64,000 nt of DNA from Chitinophagaceae bacterium (GTDB lineage Bacteria > Bacteroidota > Bacteroidia > Chitinophagales > Chitinophagaceae): positions 186,001-250,000 of the forward strand of contig CANFHA010000001.1 of NCBI GenBank assembly GCA_947446645.1, in the 5' to 3' direction. The translations under genes were made by a program, and so were the position numbers. Shown here in pieces: positions 1 to 7,250 of the stretch (its first letter is position 1; every line of letters begins with the position of its first letter). A model generated the notes under the pieces. The model did not search any database, was not told where the DNA came from, and saw only the letters and a program-made list of their open reading frames with translations.

Positions 1-358
1 CATTGCGCTATCTACCGCCCACGGATGCCTGGATGTGGACAAGCGTTATTTAAGCGGCATTGCCGTACCTAGTCCTGCGCTGTTTGTATACACACTGCCC
101 AACATTATGCTGGGCGAAATTTGCATCAGGCATGGCTTTAAGGGAGAGCAGGTATGCCTGGTTAGCGAGCAGTTTGATGCCGAAGAGCTGTTTTTTACCA
201 CTAAGGGCCTGCTGGACCGGGGCATGGATGCCTGCCTTTGTGGCTGGGTAGATGTATCAGGCGATGAGTTTGACGTTTGCCTGTTTTGGGTAACACCCGG
301 CGGGGAGGGCCCAAAATTTGAACCGGCAGGTTTACTTGGCATTTACAACGGCCATTAA
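1..358 (+). CDS. Ketosynthase-fold protein, C-terminal part (cut by window edge)
   Basis: The reading frame is open from base 2, so the true start lies outside the window; the GTG at 35 is only internal. The protein resembles the N-terminal half of beta-ketoacyl-ACP synthases: a SPALFVYTLPN block, then GFKGEQVCLVSEQFDAEE and a GMDACLCGWVDV strand. In KAS enzymes the segment after 'KGp' carries the catalytic Cys; here the aligned place reads SEQFDA, with Gln where Cys is expected, as in chain-length-factor subunits. The protein stops about 35 residues after this region, so the C-terminal half with the active-site His residues is absent. Such short synthase-like proteins are known from aryl-polyene/flexirubin pigment clusters, which would lie to the left. 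The fold assignment is moderately supported; the pigment role is inference. Confidence 0.5.
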   Translation, partial: IALSTAHGCLDVDKRYLSGIAVPSPALFVYTLPNIMLGEICIRHGFKGEQVCLVSEQFDAEELFFTTKGLLDRGMDACLCGWVDVSGDEFDVCLFWVTPGGEGPKFEPAGLLGIYNGH

Positions 359-392
359 GATTTTTGCACGAAATTTGCTACCTGTTACTCAG

Positions 393-773
393 ATGGAAAA
401 GCTCAGACTCGATAAATACTTATGGGCCATACGCATTTTTAAAACGCGCACCCAGGCTACTACTGCTATTGACGAAGGAAAAGTGAAGTGGAACAGCGCA
501 AATGTGAAGCCATCGCGCATAGTAGGTATGGGGGACCAGTACACTATAAAAACACCGGCCCGCCGCTGGACCATAGAAGTTACCGGTCTCATTCATAATC
601 GTGTGGCTTACGAAGATGCAATAAAAAATTATACCGATCTTACTTCAGAAGAAGATAAGCAGCTAAACCAGCTCACGGGGTCAAGCTTCTACACCGGAAA
701 GCGCCAAAGTAAAACAGGTCACCCCACTAAGAAACAGCGGCGTGACCTGGAAGATTTTATGGATGATCTGTAA
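393..773 (+). CDS. S4-domain RNA-binding protein (Hsp15/HslR-like)
   Basis: This 126-residue protein begins MEKLRLDKYLWAIRIFKTRT, the typical opening of the S4 RNA-binding domain in the heat-shock protein 15 family, which in E. coli binds stalled 50S subunits carrying nascent chains. The S4 domain spans about residues 3-65; the tail is basic and ends KKQRRDLEDFMDDL, also typical of the family. The frame stays open upstream to an ATG at 318, but that would overlap the preceding gene and add residues not found in the family, so the ATG at 393 is chosen. The gene lies 34 bp after the ketosynthase-like gene on the same strand and may be cotranscribed. Confidence 0.85.
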   Translation: MEKLRLDKYLWAIRIFKTRTQATTAIDEGKVKWNSANVKPSRIVGMGDQYTIKTPARRWTIEVTGLIHNRVAYEDAIKNYTDLTSEEDKQLNQLTGSSFYTGKRQSKTGHPTKKQRRDLEDFMDDL

Positions 774-820
774 TTATTTTCCGGACCGAATTATTTATCC
801 CGGCCCAGGCTTTTCTGATA

Positions 821-2023
821 CTAATATAGGGCAGTATAGTTGCCTGCTATTGTCATTATCCAGTTAACACCACCGTCCGTGCTTTGGAAAATGCCCTTAT
901 TGGTTGCCAGGTATATGTACTTCTGTATAGTACCGTTCTTAAAGATATTTTGTTTGAAGGCAATGTTGCGCACCACCAGGTTGCTGGCCAGGCCACTATT
1001 GTTTTGCTGCCATACGTGCGTATTAGTGTTGTAAATATACAGCCCTGCAGAGTCAGTGCCTATCAGGCAAACCTCTTCAAACGGAGCAGAGATACAACGA
1101 AGCGGACGGTTAGGCAGGCCGGTGTACTGAGCCCAGTTAGCACCATAATCATCGCTGTACCATGCGCCATACTTGCCGCGGTTGTCAATGGCAATAAGCC
1201 TGTTGTTATAGTGCCCCAGTGTAAAGAAGCTGGAATCCGTCATTACAGTGCCATGCGGTGGCAGTGGTGTGCCTGAAGGATTGCCAGAATATACACTTCC
1301 TGAGTTGTCCGGATTAGCAGTGGTTTCCAGCCATCTATCGTCTTTAGCAGGTTTGTAAAAATTCCTTGCATATCGCAGATTATATGCGCCTGGTGCAGGC
1401 AATCTTTTATTTTCGAATGCCAGGCCACACAGATATCCGTTTGCTAATTGAGTAAATGAATACATTTTAACTGGCAGTATGCCCACATGTGTGGTATCGT
1501 AGCTGTTTTCAAAATGCCATGTGCCTATTGCGCCATTCTGGTCACTGTATACCAGGCCCAGGTAGCTGGGGTAAAGGGTACTTCCATCAAGCATACTAGA
1601 AGCCCTGCTGCTTGCGTATACGCGGTTGCCCCAGCTAGGAATATTGATCAGCATTGACTGGTTAAGATTAATAGCAACGCCGTTGATGGCTGTATCTGGC
1701 TTCCAGTACAGGGAATCGTAGCTGTGATTAAAGTTTGTGCCCTCGTTAGTGCTGAAGTACAATGAGTCTTTAGCCCACAAAATATTATTGCCTGATGTAA
1801 TAAGCGCACGGCAAGGCTTCCCGTCTGGCGGAAATATTACCGGGCTGATTTTTTTGCCATCATTCGTCAGGAACAAAGTGCCGGAAGTATCGCAGAAATA
1901 CAGGCTGAACGGCGTTTCAATAACATTCTGATTATTAATAGCGTTTATTTTCTTACAACTGTATGCAGCCACAGCTATTATGGCAAGCAGTACTGCCGCA
2001 GCATATAAGGATGATTTTTTCAT
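821..2023 (-). CDS. Lipoprotein with Asp-box (BNR/sortilin-like) repeats
   Basis: This 400-residue protein starts with a hydrophobic signal peptide ending in a lipobox, AAYSC, with the lipidated Cys at about residue 23. The rest contains Asp-box-like motifs typical of beta-propeller blades (S-x-D-x-G-x-x-W): STNEGTNF, SDDYGANW and STDGGVNW. Similar propellers occur in sialidases, Ycf48 and Bacteroidota exo-proteins, where the motif is structural, so no enzyme activity can be claimed. The protein is probably anchored in the inner or outer membrane, facing the periplasm or surface. A TATCTTTG -7 box lies 36 bp upstream. Confidence 0.7.
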   Translation of the reverse strand: MKKSSLYAAAVLLAIIAVAAYSCKKINAINNQNVIETPFSLYFCDTSGTLFLTNDGKKISPVIFPPDGKPCRALITSGNNILWAKDSLYFSTNEGTNFNHSYDSLYWKPDTAINGVAINLNQSMLINIPSWGNRVYASSRASSMLDGSTLYPSYLGLVYSDQNGAIGTWHFENSYDTTHVGILPVKMYSFTQLANGYLCGLAFENKRLPAPGAYNLRYARNFYKPAKDDRWLETTANPDNSGSVYSGNPSGTPLPPHGTVMTDSSFFTLGHYNNRLIAIDNRGKYGAWYSDDYGANWAQYTGLPNRPLRCISAPFEEVCLIGTDSAGLYIYNTNTHVWQQNNSGLASNLVVRNIAFKQNIFKNGTIQKYIYLATNKGIFQSTDGGVNWIMTIAGNYTALY

Positions 2024-2058
2024 TGGTATCGTTCTAAAGTCCTAAAAATAGTAAAAAA

Positions 2059-2066
2059 CAAAGATA
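2059..2066 (-). promoter_or_regulatory. Bacteroidota -7 box for the Asp-box lipoprotein gene
   Basis: On the minus strand the sequence reads TATCTTTG, an exact match to the TAnnTTTG -7 element used by the Bacteroidota primary sigma factor. It lies 36 nt before the start codon at 2023. No clear TTTG -33 box is visible at the expected distance. Confidence 0.5.
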
Positions 2067-2157
2067 ATATTCTGTTCCTGAATATTATGACATGTATAAA
2101 GACATAAAATACGCCTGAACCGTTGGCCGTAAAGCGCCTTTATAGGCTAAAAAATAA

Positions 2158-3825
2158 CTATTGGGTTATTTTATCGGCTTCGTTCATCTTCATACCGTAA
2201 TCCAGAAGCTCTATAATGCTGTTCTCGTCTTTATTAGTAAAGTTTATATCCAGGTGATATTCGAAGGCGCCTCCTTTGAACTCGCCTCCGTTAAAAGAAA
2301 TATTATTGAGCAGCTTTTTACTCTCTATGATCATCGCCGAATCATGAGCAGAATGGCTGATGCTTGCATCTACATGCTTCAGTATTTCCTGCATATCCAT
2401 ATACATTGCCCATGGGTGGCCGGTAATATCACTTGCGGCAGATGGCATCTTTTGCGATGTAAAATTGCCCGCAATAATTCCCGATGCATAATTGTTTTTA
2501 TTTGATACAACAAGGTACTGGTCGTTTGCCACCAGGTATACCGAGTCTTTTTCGTCTATTGGTATCACATATCCGCTACCCATTGGCTGTAGTCCGTTCT
2601 GCTTTGCAAGGGCCAGCAGCTTCTGAAATTTTTCCTTTTTGTTCAACTTCATCACATAGCTCATGCTCAGGGTAGGCTTTTGGTTCTGGTGGGTTACCGC
2701 CTGGCCCATAAAGCTGTCTGTAACGGTTTCCGTATGCAGGCTGAAGTCATTCATTACAAAGCTCATATCACCGGTGAAGGCGTCGAAGATATCATCGGCA
2801 TTCATGTTCTGCTGTGCCAGGCCAGTATTGGCAAGCCCCAGCATACCCATCTTCTCCAGCATATCCTTTATCCCTTTCGGCGATATATGCATGGCCAGCA
2901 GCACATCCATATTCTGGCCCGGCAGGCGGCTCAGCATGTCTTTGTCTATGTTAGTACCACCAAGCTCTGCGCCAATTTCCTTCATTTCTGTTGGTAAGTA
3001 GTAGCGCATATCACCGGCTATCTTACCTTTCTTAAAGTCGAAGCCGGCTGTAAAAGTAGCGTCCTTCCATAGCGCACCAGACAGCGACACACCGCCCATC
3101 ATTTCCGACATATTACTGCCGTACTGCGACATCACCTGTCCATAGTTGAGCCAGAAGGTGATGTCATGCCCTTCTCCTTCCAGCGAGGAAAAGCGGGGAT
3201 TCTCAAGTATTGAATTCTCCTTTGTAATCCCAAAAGCAACGTTCATCTCTGCCGACAGGCTGGCCATGTCTTCCATCGGCCTGTCTGCAGACTGCGCTCC
3301 GCGGCCTTCCATCAGGTCGTTATAGTCGGTTGGTGCCGACATTACGTTTATTATAATTAGCAGGTCACTGTTCCAGCCTACAAACATGTCACTGCCCAGG
3401 CTGGCCTCTTTATGGCCTCCGTTCTGTTTTATCTCTACCTGAGGAAACACGCGTTTTACATAATCTTCCCACTGGGCCGAGTTAGACAGTGGCACCAGTC
3501 CGGTTATCCGGTTTCCACCTTTGAAGCGGGTATCGGGCTTTACATACACGTAAAACGTATTCACAAGATCTATTCCTGCCTTTTCTATGCCTTCCATCGC
3601 GTCTTTAGTGCGCTTCTCAGGTATGCGGGATTGCATTTCTTTGAACAGCTTGCTGCCCGTTATCATATTCCAGGCTATCTTTTTGCCCAGGGCTTTCAGG
3701 TTTATTCCGGCCACGGCTACCGCATCCTTTGGTATGTAGCGGGCATGGTCAGGCTTGCGACTGCAGGCGCTGAGCAGCACAACAGGCAATAAAAAGGCAA
3801 TGGAAATACGCGAATAGCGGGACAT
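2158..3825 (-). CDS. DUF4836 family lipoprotein
   Basis: The start is set at 3825, giving 555 residues, because this Met opens a clean lipoprotein signal peptide with lipobox LSAC and Cys21; the upstream open frame is basic, low-complexity and crosses a terminator hairpin. After the Cys comes ARYIPKDAVAVAGINLKAL, the hallmark opening of the DUF4836 family found in Bacteroidota. The body has alternating strands and helices with no recognisable catalytic motif. Family members are predicted surface or periplasmic lipoproteins of unknown function. The gene follows the DUF3127 gene on the same strand, separated by a strong hairpin with a U-tract, so it is probably transcribed separately. Confidence 0.8.
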   Translation of the reverse strand: MSRYSRISIAFLLPVVLLSACSRKPDHARYIPKDAVAVAGINLKALGKKIAWNMITGSKLFKEMQSRIPEKRTKDAMEGIEKAGIDLVNTFYVYVKPDTRFKGGNRITGLVPLSNSAQWEDYVKRVFPQVEIKQNGGHKEASLGSDMFVGWNSDLLIIINVMSAPTDYNDLMEGRGAQSADRPMEDMASLSAEMNVAFGITKENSILENPRFSSLEGEGHDITFWLNYGQVMSQYGSNMSEMMGGVSLSGALWKDATFTAGFDFKKGKIAGDMRYYLPTEMKEIGAELGGTNIDKDMLSRLPGQNMDVLLAMHISPKGIKDMLEKMGMLGLANTGLAQQNMNADDIFDAFTGDMSFVMNDFSLHTETVTDSFMGQAVTHQNQKPTLSMSYVMKLNKKEKFQKLLALAKQNGLQPMGSGYVIPIDEKDSVYLVANDQYLVVSNKNNYASGIIAGNFTSQKMPSAASDITGHPWAMYMDMQEILKHVDASISHSAHDSAMIIESKKLLNNISFNGGEFKGGAFEYHLDINFTNKDENSIIELLDYGMKMNEADKITQ

Positions 3826-3840
3826 AAACTTGTATTTATT

Positions 3841-3879
3841 AAAAACGATAAAACAAGCCCGGAAGGCTTGCTTTATCGT
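3841..3879 (-). terminator. Intrinsic terminator after the DUF3127 gene
   Basis: A stem of ACGATAAAnCAAGCC pairs with GGCTTGnTTTATCGT around a 5-nt loop, with one mismatch per arm. On the minus strand it is followed by TTTTTAATAAA. It sits 14 bp after the DUF3127 stop codon and just before the DUF4836 start. Confidence 0.8.
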
Positions 3880-3892
3880 CTTATTTACTGAT

Positions 3893-4327
3893 TTAGAATG
3901 GCAGGTCGTCGATCGTTTCCGGAGACGGGTTAAAATTAGGAGCTGCATTATAGTTGCCGCCCTGGTTACCACCACCATTATTATACGACTGCGCTGGTTG
4001 GCTTTGGCCGCCACTTTGTGTACCTGCAGGTGCTGCGGTTGCACTTTCTACACGCCATGCATCCAGGTTAGTGATGTAGTTCACCTTGCCATCGCGTTCC
4101 CACTTGTTGCCCTTTATGTTAAAGCTCACTTTCACCGGGTCGCCTACATTGAAGCGATCTATGATGTCGCATTTGTTCTGCACCAACTGCATTTTTGCAA
4201 AATTGGTATATATGTTTCCGTTGATCTCTTCAGCTAATTCAAGCACAAATTCGCGCTTCTTAAACTTCTCACTTACCTGTTGGGTGTCGTACTTTACAAC
4301 CAGTTTGCCATTTACTTCTAGACTCAT
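3893..4327 (-). CDS. DUF3127 domain protein, OB-fold-like, with SSB-type C-terminal tip
   Basis: The protein has 144 residues. The first ~95 form a compact beta-rich domain (MSLEVNGKLVVKYDTQQVS, KKREFVLELAEE, DPVKVSFNIKGNKWE, YITNLDAWRVE) that matches DUF3127, a Bacteroidota family proposed to adopt an OB-fold. Residues ~96-137 are a flexible Gly/Asn/Gln/Ser-rich linker. The last residues are ETIDDLPF, very like the acidic tip DDIPF of single-stranded DNA-binding protein that recruits repair and replication partners. Core, disordered linker and acidic Phe-ended tip together repeat the SSB layout. A nucleic-acid-binding role is inference; the family itself is uncharacterised. Confidence 0.8.
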   Translation of the reverse strand: MSLEVNGKLVVKYDTQQVSEKFKKREFVLELAEEINGNIYTNFAKMQLVQNKCDIIDRFNVGDPVKVSFNIKGNKWERDGKVNYITNLDAWRVESATAAPAGTQSGGQSQPAQSYNNGGGNQGGNYNAAPNFNPSPETIDDLPF

Positions 4328-4392
4328 TTTTCTTGAAATTTAATAATAAAACAATAGTTTACAAATATACAGATTCGGGACTGAAAGATACT

Positions 4393-4423
4393 AAAAAAGT
4401 GTCCTGTTTCGAGGACACTTTTT
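4393..4423 (-). terminator. Terminator after tRNA-His
   Basis: AAAAAGTGTCC pairs with GGACACTTTTT around an 8-nt loop. On the minus strand it lies 11 bp past the tRNA 3' end and supplies a U-tract. The symmetric A/T flanks would also allow termination from the other direction. Confidence 0.8.
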
Positions 4424-4434
4424 AGAAATTTTAG

Positions 4435-4509
4435 GGAGGATGACGGGGGTCGAACCCGCGACCCTCAGAACCACAATCTGATGCTCTAACCAACTGAGCT
4501 ACAACCTCC
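4435..4509 (-). tRNA. tRNA-His (anticodon GTG)
   Basis: The minus strand folds as a complete cloverleaf. The acceptor stem has eight pairs including the extra G-1 opposite C73 that is diagnostic of tRNA-His. The D arm is GCTC...GAGC. The anticodon stem TCAGA/TCTGA is perfect around the loop TTGTGGT, which presents GTG. The T arm is GCGGG-TTCGACC-CCCGT. There is one U-U mismatch in the acceptor stem. CCA is not encoded, so it must be added post-transcriptionally. Confidence 0.95.
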
Positions 4510-4525
4510 GTGATAATTTGGACGC

Positions 4526-4533
4526 CAAAGGTA
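4526..4533 (-). promoter_or_regulatory. -7 box of the tRNA-His promoter
   Basis: The minus strand reads TACCTTTG, matching TAnnTTTG, 17 bp before the tRNA 5' end. No -33 match is evident. The rest of the gene-free stretch 4534-4778 is AT-rich and shows nothing else recognisable. Confidence 0.5.
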
Positions 4534-4778
4534 ATATTTTTTTTCTTTTTTCTCATACATTTTCCTGCATTCCTTCCGTTTATCTATCACATGGTGTGAA
4601 TTTGACCCCGTTACAGATTGTTTTTCCTTATTTGCAAGTAGTAAAACAGGCGTAAACTGCTAATTGCCTCATTAGATAAGCGCTTTTGAAATAAACAAAA
4701 GACCACAGCAGGCCACTGACAGGCTATTATTGTTCCTGATCCAAAAAGTTAATTACATTAGCCATCATAAAACGGGAA

Positions 4779-6278
4779 ATGAACAGCAACAGCTTTACAA
4801 AACGGATATTACCACTGCTGGTGCTCCTGCTGTTTTCCATATTCCTGTTCTTTCACAATATTCACAACACCCACTCCACCGGCGGCGATGACTATGCCCT
4901 GTATATTAAAGAGGCGCAGAACATAGCTCACGGCAAACCTTACTACCAATCTAATTACGTTTTCAATAAGTACAACAACTACTATTCGCCACCACAGTAC
5001 CCACCGGGCTTTCCGCTAATGCTGGCACCGGTGGTGCGGTATTGCGGCATTGAAATAAGGCCAATGTGCTATTTCAATACCGTTATAGCTGCGTTCATCC
5101 TTTTTGGCCTCTATTTCTACTTTCGCAGGTATGCAAGCATAGTTGCCGCCTTGTGCCTGGCCATAGTCATATCCTATAGTCAGAGCCTGATGGATCTGAA
5201 GCAGTCTGTGTTGTCCGATGCCCCGGCACTGCTTTTTGTACTGCTCTATCTTATAGCCCGCACCGCTGATTCTTTTTCATGGCGGCGCATTGCACTACTC
5301 ATCCTTTTCTCCACTATGGCCACCCTTATACGCACGCAGTCCATATTACTGCTGGTGGCAGAAGCTATCTTTTTGTTGCGATCACTGGGAAAACAGTTTG
5401 CAAAAGAAAAGCGGTTCAACCTCCGATATACACTCCGCAGCCCCTCACTTGCTGTCATTGCAGGAAGTGTTTTGCTTACTGTGCTGCTGAACAAAACTAT
5501 CTTCTATTGCCCCACAAGTGCCGCCGGCTTCTATGTCGATTTCCTTAAATCCATTCTGCAAAAAGGCATCCCCACCATCATCCGTGATAATTCATCCGCA
5601 TTCCTTGCTGATATCACCAACCTCTTCCACTATGACACCGACCACGGCCTGCGCACAGCCATTGTTACGGTTATAGAAAGCACGGGACTGATATGCTGCA
5701 TCCTCGGCTTCATTATGTCTGTCACCAAAAGGCTGGCTTTTGATGATATTTTCTTTGTGCTCGTTTGTGGTCTCGTACTCTACTACCCCATTCATGATCC
5801 CCGCTATTTCTTCCCGGTTATACCTATTGTATTCTATTATTGCTACCTGGCACTTGTAACAGTAAGGCCGCTGGTTACAACACTAAAACCGCGTTACGTA
5901 GCCCTGGCACTCTCCTTTATCTACCTTTTCTCCGGCACGCTCTACCTGCGCAGCACCACCAAACCGCCCTTTGGCTATGCACCGGAGCTTAAGGATAAAC
6001 AAGCATTTAACTACCTGTCACAACATGTTAGTGACTCCGATATCATCATCACCTCAAGGCCACGATTGGTAACGCTCTACACCAACAAGCGCTGCATTAT
6101 TCATGCCTGGCAATATCCTTACGATGTGAACAAACGGGTGTTCGACAGCCTGCACGTAAAATACCTGCTGCTTAACGGCATAGTTGACGACTATTATCTG
6201 AAATACCTGCACCACTACGAGCACCCAAAGGACAGTTTGCTACTTGCGCCCGGCTATGTATTGTACACGCTCAGGTAG
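4779..6278 (+). CDS. GT-C fold membrane glycosyltransferase (family 39/ArnT-like)
   Basis: This is a 499-residue polytopic membrane protein with about ten or more hydrophobic segments. After the first membrane segment comes THSTGGDDYALYIKEAQNIAHG followed by PPQYPPGFPLM. This is the conserved first external loop of GT-C enzymes, in which acidic residues bind the catalytic metal and lipid-linked sugar donor. The C-terminal region after about residue 400 is a soluble domain (DIIITSRPRLVTLYTNKRC), as in many bacterial family 39 and 83 enzymes. It likely transfers a sugar from a polyprenyl-phosphate carrier to an acceptor outside the inner membrane. Donor and acceptor cannot be told from the sequence. 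Confidence 0.7.
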   Translation: MNSNSFTKRILPLLVLLLFSIFLFFHNIHNTHSTGGDDYALYIKEAQNIAHGKPYYQSNYVFNKYNNYYSPPQYPPGFPLMLAPVVRYCGIEIRPMCYFNTVIAAFILFGLYFYFRRYASIVAALCLAIVISYSQSLMDLKQSVLSDAPALLFVLLYLIARTADSFSWRRIALLILFSTMATLIRTQSILLLVAEAIFLLRSLGKQFAKEKRFNLRYTLRSPSLAVIAGSVLLTVLLNKTIFYCPTSAAGFYVDFLKSILQKGIPTIIRDNSSAFLADITNLFHYDTDHGLRTAIVTVIESTGLICCILGFIMSVTKRLAFDDIFFVLVCGLVLYYPIHDPRYFFPVIPIVFYYCYLALVTVRPLVTTLKPRYVALALSFIYLFSGTLYLRSTTKPPFGYAPELKDKQAFNYLSQHVSDSDIIITSRPRLVTLYTNKRCIIHAWQYPYDVNKRVFDSLHVKYLLLNGIVDDYYLKYLHHYEHPKDSLLLAPGYVLYTLR

Positions 6279-6353
6279 AATATGTACCTGTCTCGGTTGC
6301 CTGCATCATGTAGTACAGACCTTTTTAGCAGGAAATTCTTATTATTGCCCATT

Positions 6354-7244
6354 ATGAAAGCTTTACTGTTCATACTTGCGGCCTGCTTTGCTGCTTCTGC
6401 GGTCTTTGCCCAGCCCAAACAATACACGCTGACCGGCGCACTCGTTATGCAAACCGGTGAGACCTTTCCGTACAAGATCATATTCAGCGATTCAGGTGCA
6501 GGTATAAAGGGCTTCTCCCTTACCTACAAAGAGCCAAATGAAACAAAGACAACTATCCGCGGCAAGCTGGACCGCCAGATGCGCACACTCTCGTTTAAGG
6601 AAAAAGACATTGTCTATTCGCACAATGTGCAGACCAAAGCATTTATGTGCCTCGTAAATGCCAACCTGGAATATGTGCAGGATGGCAGCGGAAAGGCACT
6701 GAAAGGCGCAATAACCAGCCGCGAGGCAGATAACACAGCCTGCACTGAAGGCCAGATCGTCTTTCGAGATGAAAAGGAGCTGCAAAACATATTCTCCTAC
6801 CATGAGCAGTTTGATACGGTCATTACCATGAAGAAAAAGGTAAAAGCACCCGTGGCAGATGTAACGCCCGGAGAAGCCATACCCCAGGAACCAATGACAA
6901 CAGAAAAAGTGACAGCTGGTGTAGACCGATCTTACGACTGGCACTCAGATACGGTGGTTGTAGATGTATGGGACGGCGGCAATGTAGATGGCGACCGCGT
7001 AACCATTCAGTTTAATGGCAAACCCGTGCTCACCAACTATCCGCTCATAAAAACCAAAAAACAGTTAAAGCTGCCCATTACCGGCACCGGTGTAAACACC
7101 ATTATGATCACTGCCGAAAGTGAGGGCAATGAACCACCAAACACAGCCAGCCTTATGCTCAGTGATGGTCTCACCCAATACAGCATACTCGCCTACAACA
7201 AAAAAGGAGATGCCGCGCTTATTAAAGTAAAACGGGTGAAGTAG
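6354..7244 (+). CDS. Secreted hypothetical protein
   Basis: The start is set at ATG 6354 because it opens a standard Sec signal peptide (MKALLFILAACFAASAVFAQ, cleavage after FA-Q near residue 19); upstream in-frame codons do not. The mature part is about 277 residues. The C-terminal third reads VVDVWDGGNVDGDRVTIQFNGKPV, then a strand-rich stretch containing NEPPNTASLML. I have seen this D-G-N-x-D-G-D-x-V / PPNTA pattern in Bacteroidota exported proteins of unknown function. It lies 75 bp after the GT-C gene and converges with the OmpA gene, whose stop is 6 bp away. No catalytic motif is visible. Confidence 0.65.
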   Translation: MKALLFILAACFAASAVFAQPKQYTLTGALVMQTGETFPYKIIFSDSGAGIKGFSLTYKEPNETKTTIRGKLDRQMRTLSFKEKDIVYSHNVQTKAFMCLVNANLEYVQDGSGKALKGAITSREADNTACTEGQIVFRDEKELQNIFSYHEQFDTVITMKKKVKAPVADVTPGEAIPQEPMTTEKVTAGVDRSYDWHSDTVVVDVWDGGNVDGDRVTIQFNGKPVLTNYPLIKTKKQLKLPITGTGVNTIMITAESEGNEPPNTASLMLSDGLTQYSILAYNKKGDAALIKVKRVK

Positions 7245-7250
7245 CCCCTT

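Noticed and set aside
318-392. Upstream in-frame extension of the S4 protein
   Set aside because: It overlaps the ketosynthase-like gene and lacks family similarity; the ATG at 393 begins the conserved S4 sequence.
3826-4044. N-terminal extension of the DUF4836 lipoprotein
   Set aside because: It crosses the terminator hairpin and overlaps the DUF3127 gene, and would bury the lipoprotein signal peptide.
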